From positions 1 to 64,000 of the forward strand of contig JAPTJF010000095.1 in the NCBI GenBank assembly GCA_029339195.1: DNA of 64,000 nucleotides, given 5' to 3'. This document shows, one piece after another, positions 55,101-64,000 of the stretch. The stretch is from Micractinium sp. NFX-FRZ (taxonomy: Eukaryota; Chlorophyta; Trebouxiophyceae; Chlorellales; Chlorellaceae). The position numbers and the translations under genes were made by a program. Numbering within the stretch: the first letter of the stretch is position 1; every line of letters begins with the position of its first letter. The notes beneath the pieces are model-generated. The model made no database searches. It saw only the letters and a program-made list of their open reading frames with translations, and had not been told where the DNA came from.

Positions 55101-58100
55101 TGGGTGCCTTGCCTGACATATCATGAGGGTGCCAGGTGGCACTGCAGGCGACTGGCCGGCCGCCCACACGCCGTTTTGCTCGTGTGCAGGTCCAGTGCTG
55201 TGCCGCGCTGTGCTGTGCCCTTGCCCCGCCTGCACTCTGCAAGGGCAGCTGTGGTGCCACCTTCTCCCAGGTCCTGCTCTTTTCACCCTTGACACAAGGA
55301 AGTGAATTCGTCTTATGTGCCTGCAGGAGCACCAAGATTGAGGTCATTCCCTCGGGCGATGTGGTGCTCATGGCTCACGTGGGGGCGGGCACTTTTGGTG
55401 GGTGGGCGGGCTGCGGGGTGGGAGGGCAGGCACTGCTGGTGGGAGGGCGGGCGGGCGCTGCTGGGGGGTGGAGAGAGGGCGGGGCAGAGAGGTCGGGGCT
55501 GCCCCTCCCTCTGCCCCCCAACACACAGACTCACGCGCCTGTGCCCTGCCACTGGTTGCCCGCCCGCCCGCAGGCGACACCTACAGGGGGCGGTGGCACG
55601 AGAGCGACGTGGCGGTCAAGTGCATTAACCCGCTCATGGTGAGCTTAAAGGAGAGACAGCATGCTGTGCTGCGCTGTGCTGCGCTATGCTGCGCTGTGCT
55701 GTGCCATGCTGTGCTGTGAGAGCAACGTGCGCGGTGAAGTGGATCAATGCATTCATGGTTTTCTTGGTGCTTCGTGCAATGCCATGCTGTGCTGTACCCA
55801 TGCCGTGCTGTGCTGTCCCTTTTTCTTGCCGTCTGTGCAGGTTGGGGTGCAGCATGTAATTGATTTGATTGAAAAATTTAGTTGATAATATGCAAGCCAC
55901 CAGGCCTGGGCAGACTGTCTGCAACCACACGCCGCCTGCCCGCCCGCCCTCCCATGTGCGCCGCCCGTTTCAACCGTGTGTGCTCTGCCGTGTGTGCAGA
56001 TTGGGGTGCAGTACGCCAGCCGCCAGGCCTGGGTGGATTTCCTGCGGGACGCAAACCAGATGGGCAAGCTGCGGCACGGCAACCTTTGCGAGGTGAGCAG
56101 CACTGGTAGTGGACAGACAGTGTTGTGATACCGGTCGGTGCGAGCGGCTTGCAAACCCGTTTGGGCAAGCTGGCTGGCTCGGGGGAGCGGCAACGTGGGC
56201 GAGGTGAGCATGCTTTGCTTATACAGCCTATACAGCCCATACAGCCTTTGCTTACACCGTTGAATTGCGCAAGTGCCTGCCCAACCACGTCTGCCTGTGA
56301 TGTGTTACCGGAAAAACCTGCAGGGGTGTGGCGCGGGGGTGTGCAGCAGCTGCTGGGGCCGGCTGCGGGCACCTGCTGCTCCGCGTGCGGCAGCGCCTGC
56401 CCCCAGGCCCCCATCCCATCCCAGCCCCCCCAGCCCTCCCACCTCCCCACATCGTCCCCCGCCTCTCCCTCTCCATCTGCTCGTTTCCATCTGTCCCGCC
56501 ATGCAGCTTCGACCCCCGCCTGCTCCTGCTGTCAACCCTTACCCAACTACCCTCCCTTCCGCCCCCCTGCCCTCCCTGCCACCGCCAGGTGTACGGCGTG
56601 GTGCTCCCACACGACTCCGACCCCCGCCTGGCCGCGCCACGCAGCCGCAGCGAACCCGCGGCCGGCACCAGCGCCGCCGCCGCCGCGGGGGTGGATGACA
56701 GGGAGGAGGGGCAGCAGCACGCTCAGCAGCATGAGCGGCAGGAGGGGCAGCCAAGCGCGTCCGCTCTGGAAGGCGGCTCGGAGCACATGCAGGGGCAGGG
56801 GGAGGGGTATCCGGGCACCCCGCCGTGCTCCCCCGTCTCCCCAGCCTCTGCCACCCTCATGCAGCGCAAGGCCACGCTGCCAGCTGTGGCAAGCACGCTG
56901 CCCCAGCAGCTGCCTGCCGCCGTGGCCAACCCGCCGGCAATCGTGATGGAGTACGTCTCTGGGCGGAGCCTGGGGTAAGGGGGAGCAAGGCAATTTGCTG
57001 CCTCTGTTCTTTATGGTGTATGTGACAGGCAGGTCTTTAGAGTGAGTGCATTTCTTGCGTCAATTTAAGTGGCTGAAGCACACCTGCCTGTGCACCCGCC
57101 CTGCCTAACGCCGCCCTAGCACCCCTTTTTCTGCCTGCCTGAGGCATCGGCGGCGCCTCAGGTAGCAAGTACCATGGGCTCCCTTTACTAACCTTGAGCT
57201 AAACTGGGAATCCATCACCCTACCTGTGTGTGCAGCAACGCCATCGCCTCTGGCAGCAGCCTGGTGTCCGGCCGCCTGGCGCGCGTGGTGTACGCTCTCG
57301 ACACAGCCAAGGTGAGCCCGCCCAAGAGCGCTTGATAGAGGGTTAGGGTATTGGGATTAGGGTTTGGGGTTTAGGGTCCCCATCGTATAAACCCTATCGT
57401 GTCGTATAAACCCTATCGCCCAAGTGGGCCCTGGGGTGAGCGCCGGAGTTGGTGGGAGAGGCTGCGCTGGGGAGGTGCTTGGGGTTGGAAAGTCAGGTTA
57501 GGCCAGGGTGGTTGCCGGCCTCTGACTGGCACCAGCTCAGCCTCCTGCCCGCTGGCACCACCCCTCCTCACCTGCCCGCCCGTTGCACCGCTCGCCCCTG
57601 CTGCCCTCGATTCTGATGGCCCATGGCAACCTTCTCACCCCCCCACCCTGCCCCACCCCCACCCGCAGGCCCTCTCCTACCTGCACTCCCGCAAGGTGGC
57701 ACACCTGGACCTGAAGTCGGGGTGAGGTAGCTGGGGTTTGGGTTTTTTGGAAAGGAGGGGTGAATGTGCGCCAACCTGGTGCTGCACGCCCCGCGCTCGG
57801 GCAACCGCCCCGCTGCACGAAGTAGAAGGAACTGCCGGCGCCAGCACCAATCAGCGGGGCGGCAGCGGCCCGCCACGGTGCTGCCTGTCACAGCCACACC
57901 GCCCCGCCGCACACCCACCTCCGAAGCCACATGCACACATCCCTGAGCCCAACCCATCCGCGGACCTGCTCGCTTCCCCACAACTGGCCCCTCTCACCCA
58001 CAACTGGGCCCTCCCTCCTCGCTTGCAATCCCTCCTGCCGCAGCAACGTGCTGCTGGGCTGGCGCGACCGGCGCCCCACCGCCAAGGTTGCCGGGTACGG

Positions 58101-60571
58101 CCTCACGGGGCGCAAGGTGAGGAGCAGGAGGACGGACGGGGTGCCAGCGTGTGGGCGCGGCAGGGGCAGGGCTGCATGGAGGGTGGGTGGGCGGCGGGGA
58201 CTGTGCGGAGCGCACCCCATGAGGGCAGCACCGAGCCTGCCAACCTGCTCCCTTTATGCAACTTTGATCCAGGTCACTCCGGCCCGCTCTGTAAGCCGGT
58301 CCCCAGCTCGTCACGGCGACCCGCCCACCAGCTTGCCTCAGTCCACTCCTCACCCGCCCCACCCATCCCCACATGCCACCTTGTGTGCAGGTCAGCATGG
58401 CCCGCCGCGCCGCCCAGGGCGTGACCAGCAGCGCATCCATGCTGCCCTGGGTGGCACCCGAGGTGCTGCGCACGCCAGAGTATGTGACCGGCAAGGTGGG
58501 TGCTGGGCAGCACGGGGCAGGTGGAAAGTACGGGCAAGGTGGAAAGTACGGGGCAGGTGGAAAGGTCCGGCAAGGTGGGTGCTGGATTGTACGGGGCAGG
58601 TGGAAAGTACGAGAAGTGTATGTGACTGGCAACCTGGATGCTGGAAAGTGCGAGGAAGCTGGGACGTACAGCGTTGCGAGGAATCACGTCCCATGAAATT
58701 GCAACCCCCGATTGAGCAAGCTTCCAAGGTTGCCTCCTGCAGGCGGACGTCTACAGTTTCGCAGTCTTGTTGTGGGAGCTGTGGGCACTCAAGAAGGCGA
58801 GGCCCGGGTGCACATTGGGATGTCCCCCACCCAACCTGGCCTGCCACCGCTGCGCTGCCGCCGCCAGCGTCGGCTCCCCCGCAGCTCCCCTGCCTCATGC
58901 CCTGCACCCTGCCGTGGTGCAGCTCTCACGCCCACTGACATGCCTGTTAACCCAACTTGCCCTCCCAACCCCCTGCCCTTCCCCCCGCCCCTGCTGCAGC
59001 CCTACGAGGGTGAGGACCCAATGGAGCTGCTGGCACGGGTGCAGCAGGGTGCGCCTGGGATGGGGTTACAGGGTGGGGGTGCCTGCTGACCTCCCTGCCT
59101 CTGGTGCTTGCTTGCAAGTGTGGGACGCGGCGCGCGTGCCCCACAGCTCAGCCTGCGGTGCTGCTGCTGCTCCTGCTGCGCCGTTGCCGCCGAACTCCGT
59201 CTTCTGCACCGCACCCCCTGCCTGCAGCAGCAGCGTGTAACCGTGGGCAGTGAGACTCACACCCGCTCTCCCCTCTTGACCGTCCCGCTGCCGTTGCTGC
59301 TGCAGGGGAGGTGGTGCGCCTGCCTCTGCCGGGCACCCAGGGGGAGCCAGAGGCCGAGGAGCCAGGTGGGTGCTCATGCCGACAGGAACATCAGGAGCAT
59401 AGCAAGTGACGCTTGTGAACTGTGGGTCGTATGAAGAATCAGCATAGGCTTCCGAGCACCAGCGGGGGAGCCTGGGGCGGTGGGCGCAAGAGCGTGCTGG
59501 CTGCTTGGGGGGGGCATTGAAGGAGCAGACACATGCACCAACGGGCCCCCTGAAGCGCATCTGGGCGCCTTGAACACACATGTTTCCAGCTTCAAGCAGA
59601 AAGAGTGCGGGATGCCGGGATGCCGTGGGTGCTTGCCCTCCCCACCATCCCGCCACCCGCCTCCCCGCCTCCCCGCCGCCCTGCCCGCCCGTCTCCCTGC
59701 AGGCCCTGGCTGGCGCGAGCTCCTGGAGCGCTGCTGGGCGGAGGACCCGGAGCAGCGCCCTGACTTCAGGTGCGGCAGCCAAGCGAGGGGGCGGGTTTGC
59801 CTGACCGGAGCTGTTGGGGACAGGGATGGAAGGGGGGCGGGGGATGGAAGCGGTGCGGCCTGCAGCCAAGTCCCGCATAGACTGTTCACGGTTGACCAGA
59901 CAGGCATCCCCCTTCAGCAAGCGGCCTCCTCGGGACGTTCTTCGGGACCTTGCCTGCGGAGCAGCGTCTATTCTGTGTGTGTGTGTGTGTGTGGTTTCCT
60001 GGACTTCTTTTCAAGCTTCCTCTGTCTTTGCAGCGTGATTGAGGAGGTGCTGCGCGACATTGCCCGCGAGGTGAAGCGGCAGCAGGGGCAGCCCCGCCGC
60101 AGCCCCGCCATCCCCCTCCCCCGCGCCGCCTCTCGCCCCGCGGCCGCGCTGCTGCGCCGGGTGGGCAGCGGCGCTGGCTCACCATCCCCCGCGCGCCGCC
60201 AGGGCAGCGGCGCTAACACGGTGCGCTGGCAGGGTAGCGGGCCCGGCAACGGCAACGGCAGCCAGCAGGCGAGTGGGCTGCAGCGCACGCAGCGCAGTCC
60301 CAGCGGCTTTTTTATCAACCGGCAGGCCGGCAGCGGCGTGTGGGCACCGGAGAATGGCGGGGTGGCCGTTGCTGCCGCGCCGCAAGGCGAGGCTGGCCCC
60401 TGCCCGCCCGCTGAGCAGGCAGGGCAGATGCAGCAGGCGCAGCATGCACAGCAGGCCGAGCCGCCATCTGACACAAAAGAGAAGGAGGAGGAGAGGGAGG
60501 AGGGGGAGGGTGGGGAGGAGGAGGAGAGGGAGGAGGGGGAGGAGGAGGAGGAGGTGGTTGCGCCCGCCTGA
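49177..60571 (+). CDS. PB1-domain RAF-like protein, predicted pseudokinase
   Basis: Twenty-one exons join in phase (1814 residues). Exon 1 is 49177-52122; the last is 60034-60571; kinase exons run from 55327. Residues 1-1115 are Q/A/P/S-rich and disordered, with polyQ runs. A PB1-like region (LCIVRYKLPSEPGLFVDVVDDED ... LHLFVEWLP) spans about 1116-1175. The kinase fold (about 1262-1640) shows GAGTFGDTY (P-loop), VAVK (Lys1291), HLDLKSGN (Asp1496, Asn1501), then VAGYGL where DFG should be, WVAPEVL (APE) and ADVYSFAVLLWEL. Layout and the TKL-type DVYSFxxxLWEL fit plant PB1-RAF kinases. Loss of the DFG aspartate (Gly1517) predicts poor or no catalysis. About 95 residues are inserted in the N-lobe (PHDSD ... 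NPPAIVMEYV), and the tail is Glu-rich. The intron after 58796 starts with GC. Confidence 0.9.
53700..53945 (+). repeat. Four tandem copies of PB1 exon 5 end with donors
   Basis: The true exon end GTGGCTGCC ... AAGCGCCGAGTCAG (donor 53755) is followed by copies ending GCAAGTCAG (donor 53813), AGCGCCGAGCCAG (53873) and AGCGCGGAGACAG (53938). All keep GTG after CAG. Spacing is 58-65 bp. Confidence 0.95.
54440..55000 (+). repeat. Five-unit tandem array seeded by exon 8 end
   Basis: The true end ACCAAGCTGTCCGACCTCAC with GTGAGGC (donor 54480) recurs with donor positions near 54612, 54733, 54861 and 54988. The first two copies keep GTGAGG and the last two have lost the G (CATGAG). A GAACAGTGTGCTTTCAG stretch also repeats. 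Period is 121-132 bp. Confidence 0.97.
55655..55830 (+). repeat. GTGCTGTGCTG minisatellite enclosing exon 10 ghost
   Basis: Pentamer CTGTG runs flank GAGAGCAACGTGCGCGGTGAA ... CATTCATGGTTTTC at about 55719-55762, which copies exon 10 (GAGAGCGACGTGGCGGTCAA ... CGCTCATG-GTGAGC, donor 55639). Offset is about 120 bp. Confidence 0.85.
55838..55915 (+). repeat. Exon ghost of exon 11 start
   Basis: GTGCAG followed by GTTGGGGTGCAGCATGTAAT at 55841 copies GTGCAG followed by ATTGGGGTGCAGTACGCCAG at 56000. A further GCAAGCCACCAGGCCTGGGC echoes CGCCAGCCGCCAGGCCTGGG. Confidence 0.9.
56140..56215 (+). repeat. Exon ghost of exon 11 end plus donor
   Basis: GCAAACCCGTTTGGGCAAGC ... GGCAACGTGGGCGAG-GTGAGCA (donor 56204) copies GCAAACCAGATGGGCAAGC ... 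GGCAACCTTTGCGAG-GTGAGCA (donor 56093). Offset is 111 bp. Confidence 0.93.
57337..57420. repeat. Interstitial telomere-like repeats
   Basis: GGTTAGGG, GGGATTAGGG, TTTGGGG and TTTAGGG units are followed within 20 bp by two AAACCCTATCG units in the opposite orientation. TTTAGGG is the usual plant and green-algal telomere unit. Located in the intron after exon 13 of the PB1/kinase-like gene. Confidence 0.75.
58476..58650 (+). repeat. Donor ghosts and 18-bp minisatellite after exon 16
   Basis: The true end GTGACCGGCAAG-GTGGGTGCTGG (donor 58496) recurs as GTCCGGCAAG-GTGGGTGCTGG (donor near 58576) and GTGACTGGCAACCTGGATGCTGG. Between them lie GTGGAAAGTACGGGCAAG units. Confidence 0.92.
59969..59992. 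repeat. GT microsatellite
   Basis: (GT)n run in the last intron of the PB1/kinase-like gene. Confidence 0.95.
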
Positions 60572-62830
60572 GAGCTGCCGCCACCTTGCTTCCCGTTTGT
60601 TGCGCCACGGTGGCGTGGCTTCAGAAGCCATCACTTCCACTTCCCGACCAGAATTCCCGCATTTTGGGGCATGCAGCGAAACCGGTTAGCGCTCACCCGC
60701 ACAGGCAAGGCTGCCCGTGTGGACCATGCTGTCAGCAGCAGAATGACCTGCTGCTCACCCCGCCCAAACTGGAGCTTCCCCGCGTACCTGGCCTTACAAT
60801 AAAGCAAACAAATTTTAATACGTTGGGTCCTGCTGTTTCCCGCTGGCGGGAGCCAACTCAGCCCGAACACGGCCCAAACACCCCGCCCCCACACCCAACC
60901 GCCTGCACAGTGGAAGATCTGGCAGTTGCAAAATCCACTCCCCCTCGCACACTCCCTTCACACCGCTGTACCCCTCTCTCCCCCCAGAGCATCCCCTGTT
61001 GCCCTTCCCTGCACTCCCATCCTTCACAACCGCACCTCTCTCCCCCAGAGCATCCCTGTCGCCTCCCCTGCACTCCCATCCTTCACAACCGCATGCGCAC
61101 CTCCCCCCCCAGAGCATCCCCTGTTGCCCTCCCCTGCACTTGCATCCTTCACAATCACATGCGCACCTCCTTCCGCTGCAGCCGCCCCACCCTGACGCAG
61201 TTGCACCCCTGCTTGTCCCGGCGCATCTCCCGCCGCCCACCCCTGCCCCACATGCACACCTCTCGTCAGCTGCTCAGCACCAAACCTCCTGCAACCCCCA
61301 TTCCCACTCATTCCATCCCACCACCGCCCCAGGTGCACCCCTGTAGAGCTCCCGGCAGAGCCCTGCTGACCACTCTACTCATGCCATCTGCCCTTTTCTG
61401 CGGTAGTGAAACGCGCATCGAGCCGCACCTCACGCCTTCCTCATGCCTCAAACCCCGAGTGGGTGCCTTGCTCCCGCCCCCCAAACTTTGATGCCTTCTC
61501 AACTTCCTTGCTTCTTCCTTTCCCTGCTTCATTCCTGCCTCGTGTGTAAGGAGCAGCACAGGGGTGACGCCTGCCTGGCTTGTGTGGATGGCTCAGCATG
61601 GAAGACTGTCTCAAACAGAGAACTGCAAAGAAATTGGATTCAATCAGTAACAGCCCCCCTGCGTGGCTTGCAAGGCGCGGGGCATCGAGGGAGCGACACA
61701 CAGAGGGGCAGCAGTCAGCTGTCAGCAGCGGCTCGCCCCGGCGCCGCTTGCACACGGTGCCCCTCCCTCTAGATGCGATACCTGTCCGGCCTGCTGAACT
61801 GCCTGCTGCCGATACGAGGGCTGGTCTGAGCCGGGCGGGGACGCAGGCCAACCATGCCACGACTGGCCTTGTGTGGTTACATCGCGGGGCCGCCCCGCGA
61901 GGGTCCGCGGCGGCACAAGAGTCAGCTGTCGGCAGTCAGTGCAGTGTGCGAGTGCGTGGGGCAGCTGTGGGGTGGTGCGCGATGCGTTGGAGGGGCGGGA
62001 GAAGGGCGGAAGGGCGTCGTCAATTGGGGAAGGAAGCCAGGACGTTAGGGGGGGGAGACAGGGGGGAGCAGAAGAGCGGGGAGCAGCAAGATGGCACAGG
62101 GGGCGGCCAAAATAGGGGCGAGAGAGCAGGGCGAACGGCGCAGGTTTTGCAGTGACGGTTGCCGGTGGCTGGCTGGGGGCGGCAAGAGGTGTGCATCAAC
62201 AGAGGGGGGAGGGCAGCCGGGCGGCGGGGTGAACGGCCTGCCCCCGGGCTGGCGCCCAGTGCCACCTGAGCAGGGGCGGGGCAGGGAACCAGGACCGGGG
62301 GCCAGGCGCACTAGTGGTACAGAGAAACAGCACTGAGGGTAGGGTAGAGTCGAGCTGCAGGGAGGTAAATGTGGGGCTGGGAGTGGGGCCACGCCTCAAG
62401 ACGGGGGGAAGACAGGGTGGGGAGGGGTGAGGCTGTGGGTAGGGAGGATGGAGAAGGATGTCAGAGACCGGAAGGCACACAGGCAACGGCAGCGCACAGC
62501 ACAGCCACAAGTGGGGGTACGGCTTGGGTGCGCAGGAGCCTGCGCGCTGGCGCTGGCGGGCGGCGCGCTCTCTCTCCTCTGCCAAAAAAACGGACCGAGG
62601 GGCACGCTAGGGGGAAAAAGCTGGGCCCGGGTGGTGCCGCAGTGTGCGCAAACAGACAGGCACGCGGGCGACCAGGCAGACAAGACGCGCTCACACACAC
62701 GGGCACGCAGGCGCGCCAGCCCGGGCGCAGGCCCAAGCAGGGCTCCGCTGGCCGAGCCCGCCCGCCCGCCGGTAAAGAAAAATGGCGGGGCTGGCCGGGC
62801 CGGCGGCGCGCGCAAGCGGCGGCGGGGCAC
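60572..62830. other. Long tail-to-tail intergenic interval
   Basis: 2.26 kb between convergent stops. AATAAA occurs at about 60798 and TGTAA at 61545-61549, both possible ends for the kinase-like transcript. From about 61880 to 62800 the sequence is G/A-rich without convincing coding frames. No gene is supported. Confidence 0.45.
60980..61180. repeat. Three-copy tandem repeat in intergenic interval
   Basis: CCCAGAGCATCCC ... TGCACTCCCATCCTTCACAA units start near 60985, 61047 and 61108, with 60-75 bp spacing. The later copies include CATGCGCACCTCC. Confidence 0.9.
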
Positions 62831-64000
62831 TCAGATGCGCGCCCGCCGCTGCTGCTCGGGCAGCGCACACCCGGCTGCCCAGGAGGCCACCGACTCGATG
62901 CAGCTGAGCTCCTCACACAGAGCGGCCAGCTCAATGGGGCGGCCTGCAGGGCGGGCGGGTGGGGCGGGTGTGCGGAGGAGGTGAGGCAGGGGTCCGTGGG
63001 ACGATGGTGCTCCGTGGGCGCCGGCCAAAAACCACTTGACGGGAGTTCCGCGGGACAGGGCGGGTGCGCTGCCCGCAAACAGCTAAGCTCGCCACCCACC
63101 CACCCTGCTTCCCAACAAAGGTGACCCACCCACCGTCCAGCTCGTACTCCATCACAAACAGGCCGGCATCGGCATCCAAGCTGCCGCTGTAGGCCTGCGG
63201 GGCAGGGGAGAGGAGGGGGGTGGGGCACAGAGCGGCGGACTGAGCACGCTGCGCAAACATGTGACACACCAGGATGAGGAGCGGGCGCGGCGCGGCGGCA
63301 TGCGCCCCTTCCTGTCCAGCCAGGCAGCCAGCTGTCACCCACCGCACTCACCCGTGCCACCCACCGTGATGTTGTGAGCAGGCATGCGCCCCCTGCAGCC
63401 ACCAGAGCTGCCCAGCCAGGCAGCCGGCTGTCACCCACTTCACTGCCCCCACACAGACACCCCCTCCACCCACCGTGATGTTGTGCTGGTGCCGCGCAAT
63501 GCAGTTGGCCACCTCGGCCAGCAGGCCCGGTCGGTCGTCGCAGTTGATGACCAGCCAGGTGACCTGGCGCGCGTCGGCGTCGCAGGCGGCAGCCGCAGCA
63601 GACGCGCCCGCCAGGCTGCTGTCGCCTGCGGTGATGGACGGGGGGCAGGGGCGGCAGGGGCGGCAGGGGGCGCGGGGGAAGGCAGGGGGCTCAGCGGTGT
63701 GGGAAGGGTGCAGGAGGGCGAGCCGCTGCTTGGCGCGGTTGCAATGCAGCGGTGCAGCTGCCGGGCAGCTGCCTTTGGCCCGCGTACCCGCAAACGGCCA
63801 CCACCCTGCACAGTGCCCACGACACAGCACAGCGCACTTTGCAGGAGCATGCACTTGGTGGCACAATGCCCCGGCACAGCAGAGCACCAGCCCAGCAGAG
63901 CACAGAGCGGCGCAGCGCACCCGGCGGGAGCATGCCCTTGCTGACCGCCAGCGCCGCGTGCTGCCGCAGGAACTTGGCAATCTTGTGGCGGGCGGACCGC
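62831..64000 (-). CDS. RSH: RelA/SpoT-like protein, C-terminal ACT domain (5' part off window)
   Basis: Four exons join in phase: 64000-63921 (partial), 63625-63474, 63194-63134 and 62943-62831. The first reads SARHKIAKFLRQHAALAVSKG, like the helix after the TGS domain in Rel/Spo proteins (ARxKIxxxL). Then, after a short linker, comes an ACT domain: QVTWLVINCDDRPGLLAEVANCIARHQHNIT, AYSGSLDADAGLFVMEYELDG and RPIELAALCEELSCIESVASW, ending ARI. DRPGLLAEV is the classic ACT ligand-loop motif. RelA/SpoT homologues make or hydrolyse ppGpp, in plants mostly in the chloroplast. The synthetase and hydrolase domains are outside the window, so the assignment rests on the TGS-like helix and the ACT domain. 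Another ACT-bearing enzyme is possible. Confidence 0.65.
63350..63375 (-). repeat. Exon ghost of RelA/SpoT-like ACT exon end
   Basis: On the minus strand CACAACATCACG-GTGGGTGG at 63364 repeats the true CACAACATCACG-GTGGGTGG with donor at 63473. GGGTGACAGCTGGCTGCCTGG and GGGGCGCATGCC also repeat, so the unit is about 109 bp. Confidence 0.93.

Noticed and set aside
61880..62830. Plus-strand ORFs in the G-rich interval before the RelA/SpoT-like gene
   Set aside because: Translations are G/R/A-rich and without domains. The region is better explained as the 3' flank of the minus-strand gene.

Overview
This window looks like nuclear DNA of a green alga, most likely a trebouxiophyte of the Chlorella type. 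The DNA is GC-rich. The genes are cut into many short exons with GTGAGT/GTGCGT-like donors and TGCAG acceptors. The proteins are green-lineage types: AP2 domains, a mitochondrial TatB of the plant type, a plastid thioredoxin-like protein, centrin and a RelA/SpoT homologue. I rebuilt the gene models by hand from splice signals. In each model whose exons are listed in full (except the unresolved 3' end of the 14.6-17.2 kb gene), reading phase carries through every junction.

Layout. 1-5.4 kb: a minus-strand gene with two AP2 domains that runs off the left edge. 5.6-8.5 kb: ribokinase (+). 8.8-11.3 kb: mitochondrial-type TatB (-). 11.7-13.3 kb: plastid thioredoxin-like protein (+). About 14.6-17.2 kb: an unrecognised minus-strand gene. 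17.8-19.5 kb: centrin (-). 20.0-25.1 kb: F-box/leucine-rich-repeat protein (+). 25.4-27.1 kb: YjbQ/UPF0047 family protein (-). 27.6-29.8 kb: ALG14 (-). 30.1-37.3 kb: a large protein of unknown function (+). 38.7-41.8 kb: a Q/A-rich protein (-). 43.1-43.3 kb: a possible small Cys-rich protein (-). 43.9-48.6 kb: a 437-residue protein of unknown function (+). 49.2-60.6 kb: a 1814-residue PB1/RAF-like protein with a degenerate DFG motif (+). 62.8-64 kb: the ACT-domain end of a RelA/SpoT-like protein (-), running off the right edge.

The genes are unrelated housekeeping and regulatory genes, with no operon-like logic. Several are head-to-head pairs sharing 200-500 bp (AP2/ribokinase, TatB/thioredoxin-like, centrin/F-box, ALG14/large protein) or tail-to-tail pairs.

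The most striking signal is not a gene. In about ten of the genes the introns hold decayed or near-perfect copies of the neighbouring exon edge with its splice site ('exon ghosts'). They usually lie 60-130 bp from the true junction. Acceptor-side copies lie upstream of the true exon and donor-side copies lie downstream. Some loci carry three to five tandem copies. This looks like intron growth by tandem duplication across splice junctions. No tRNA, rRNA, transposon or CRISPR array was seen.
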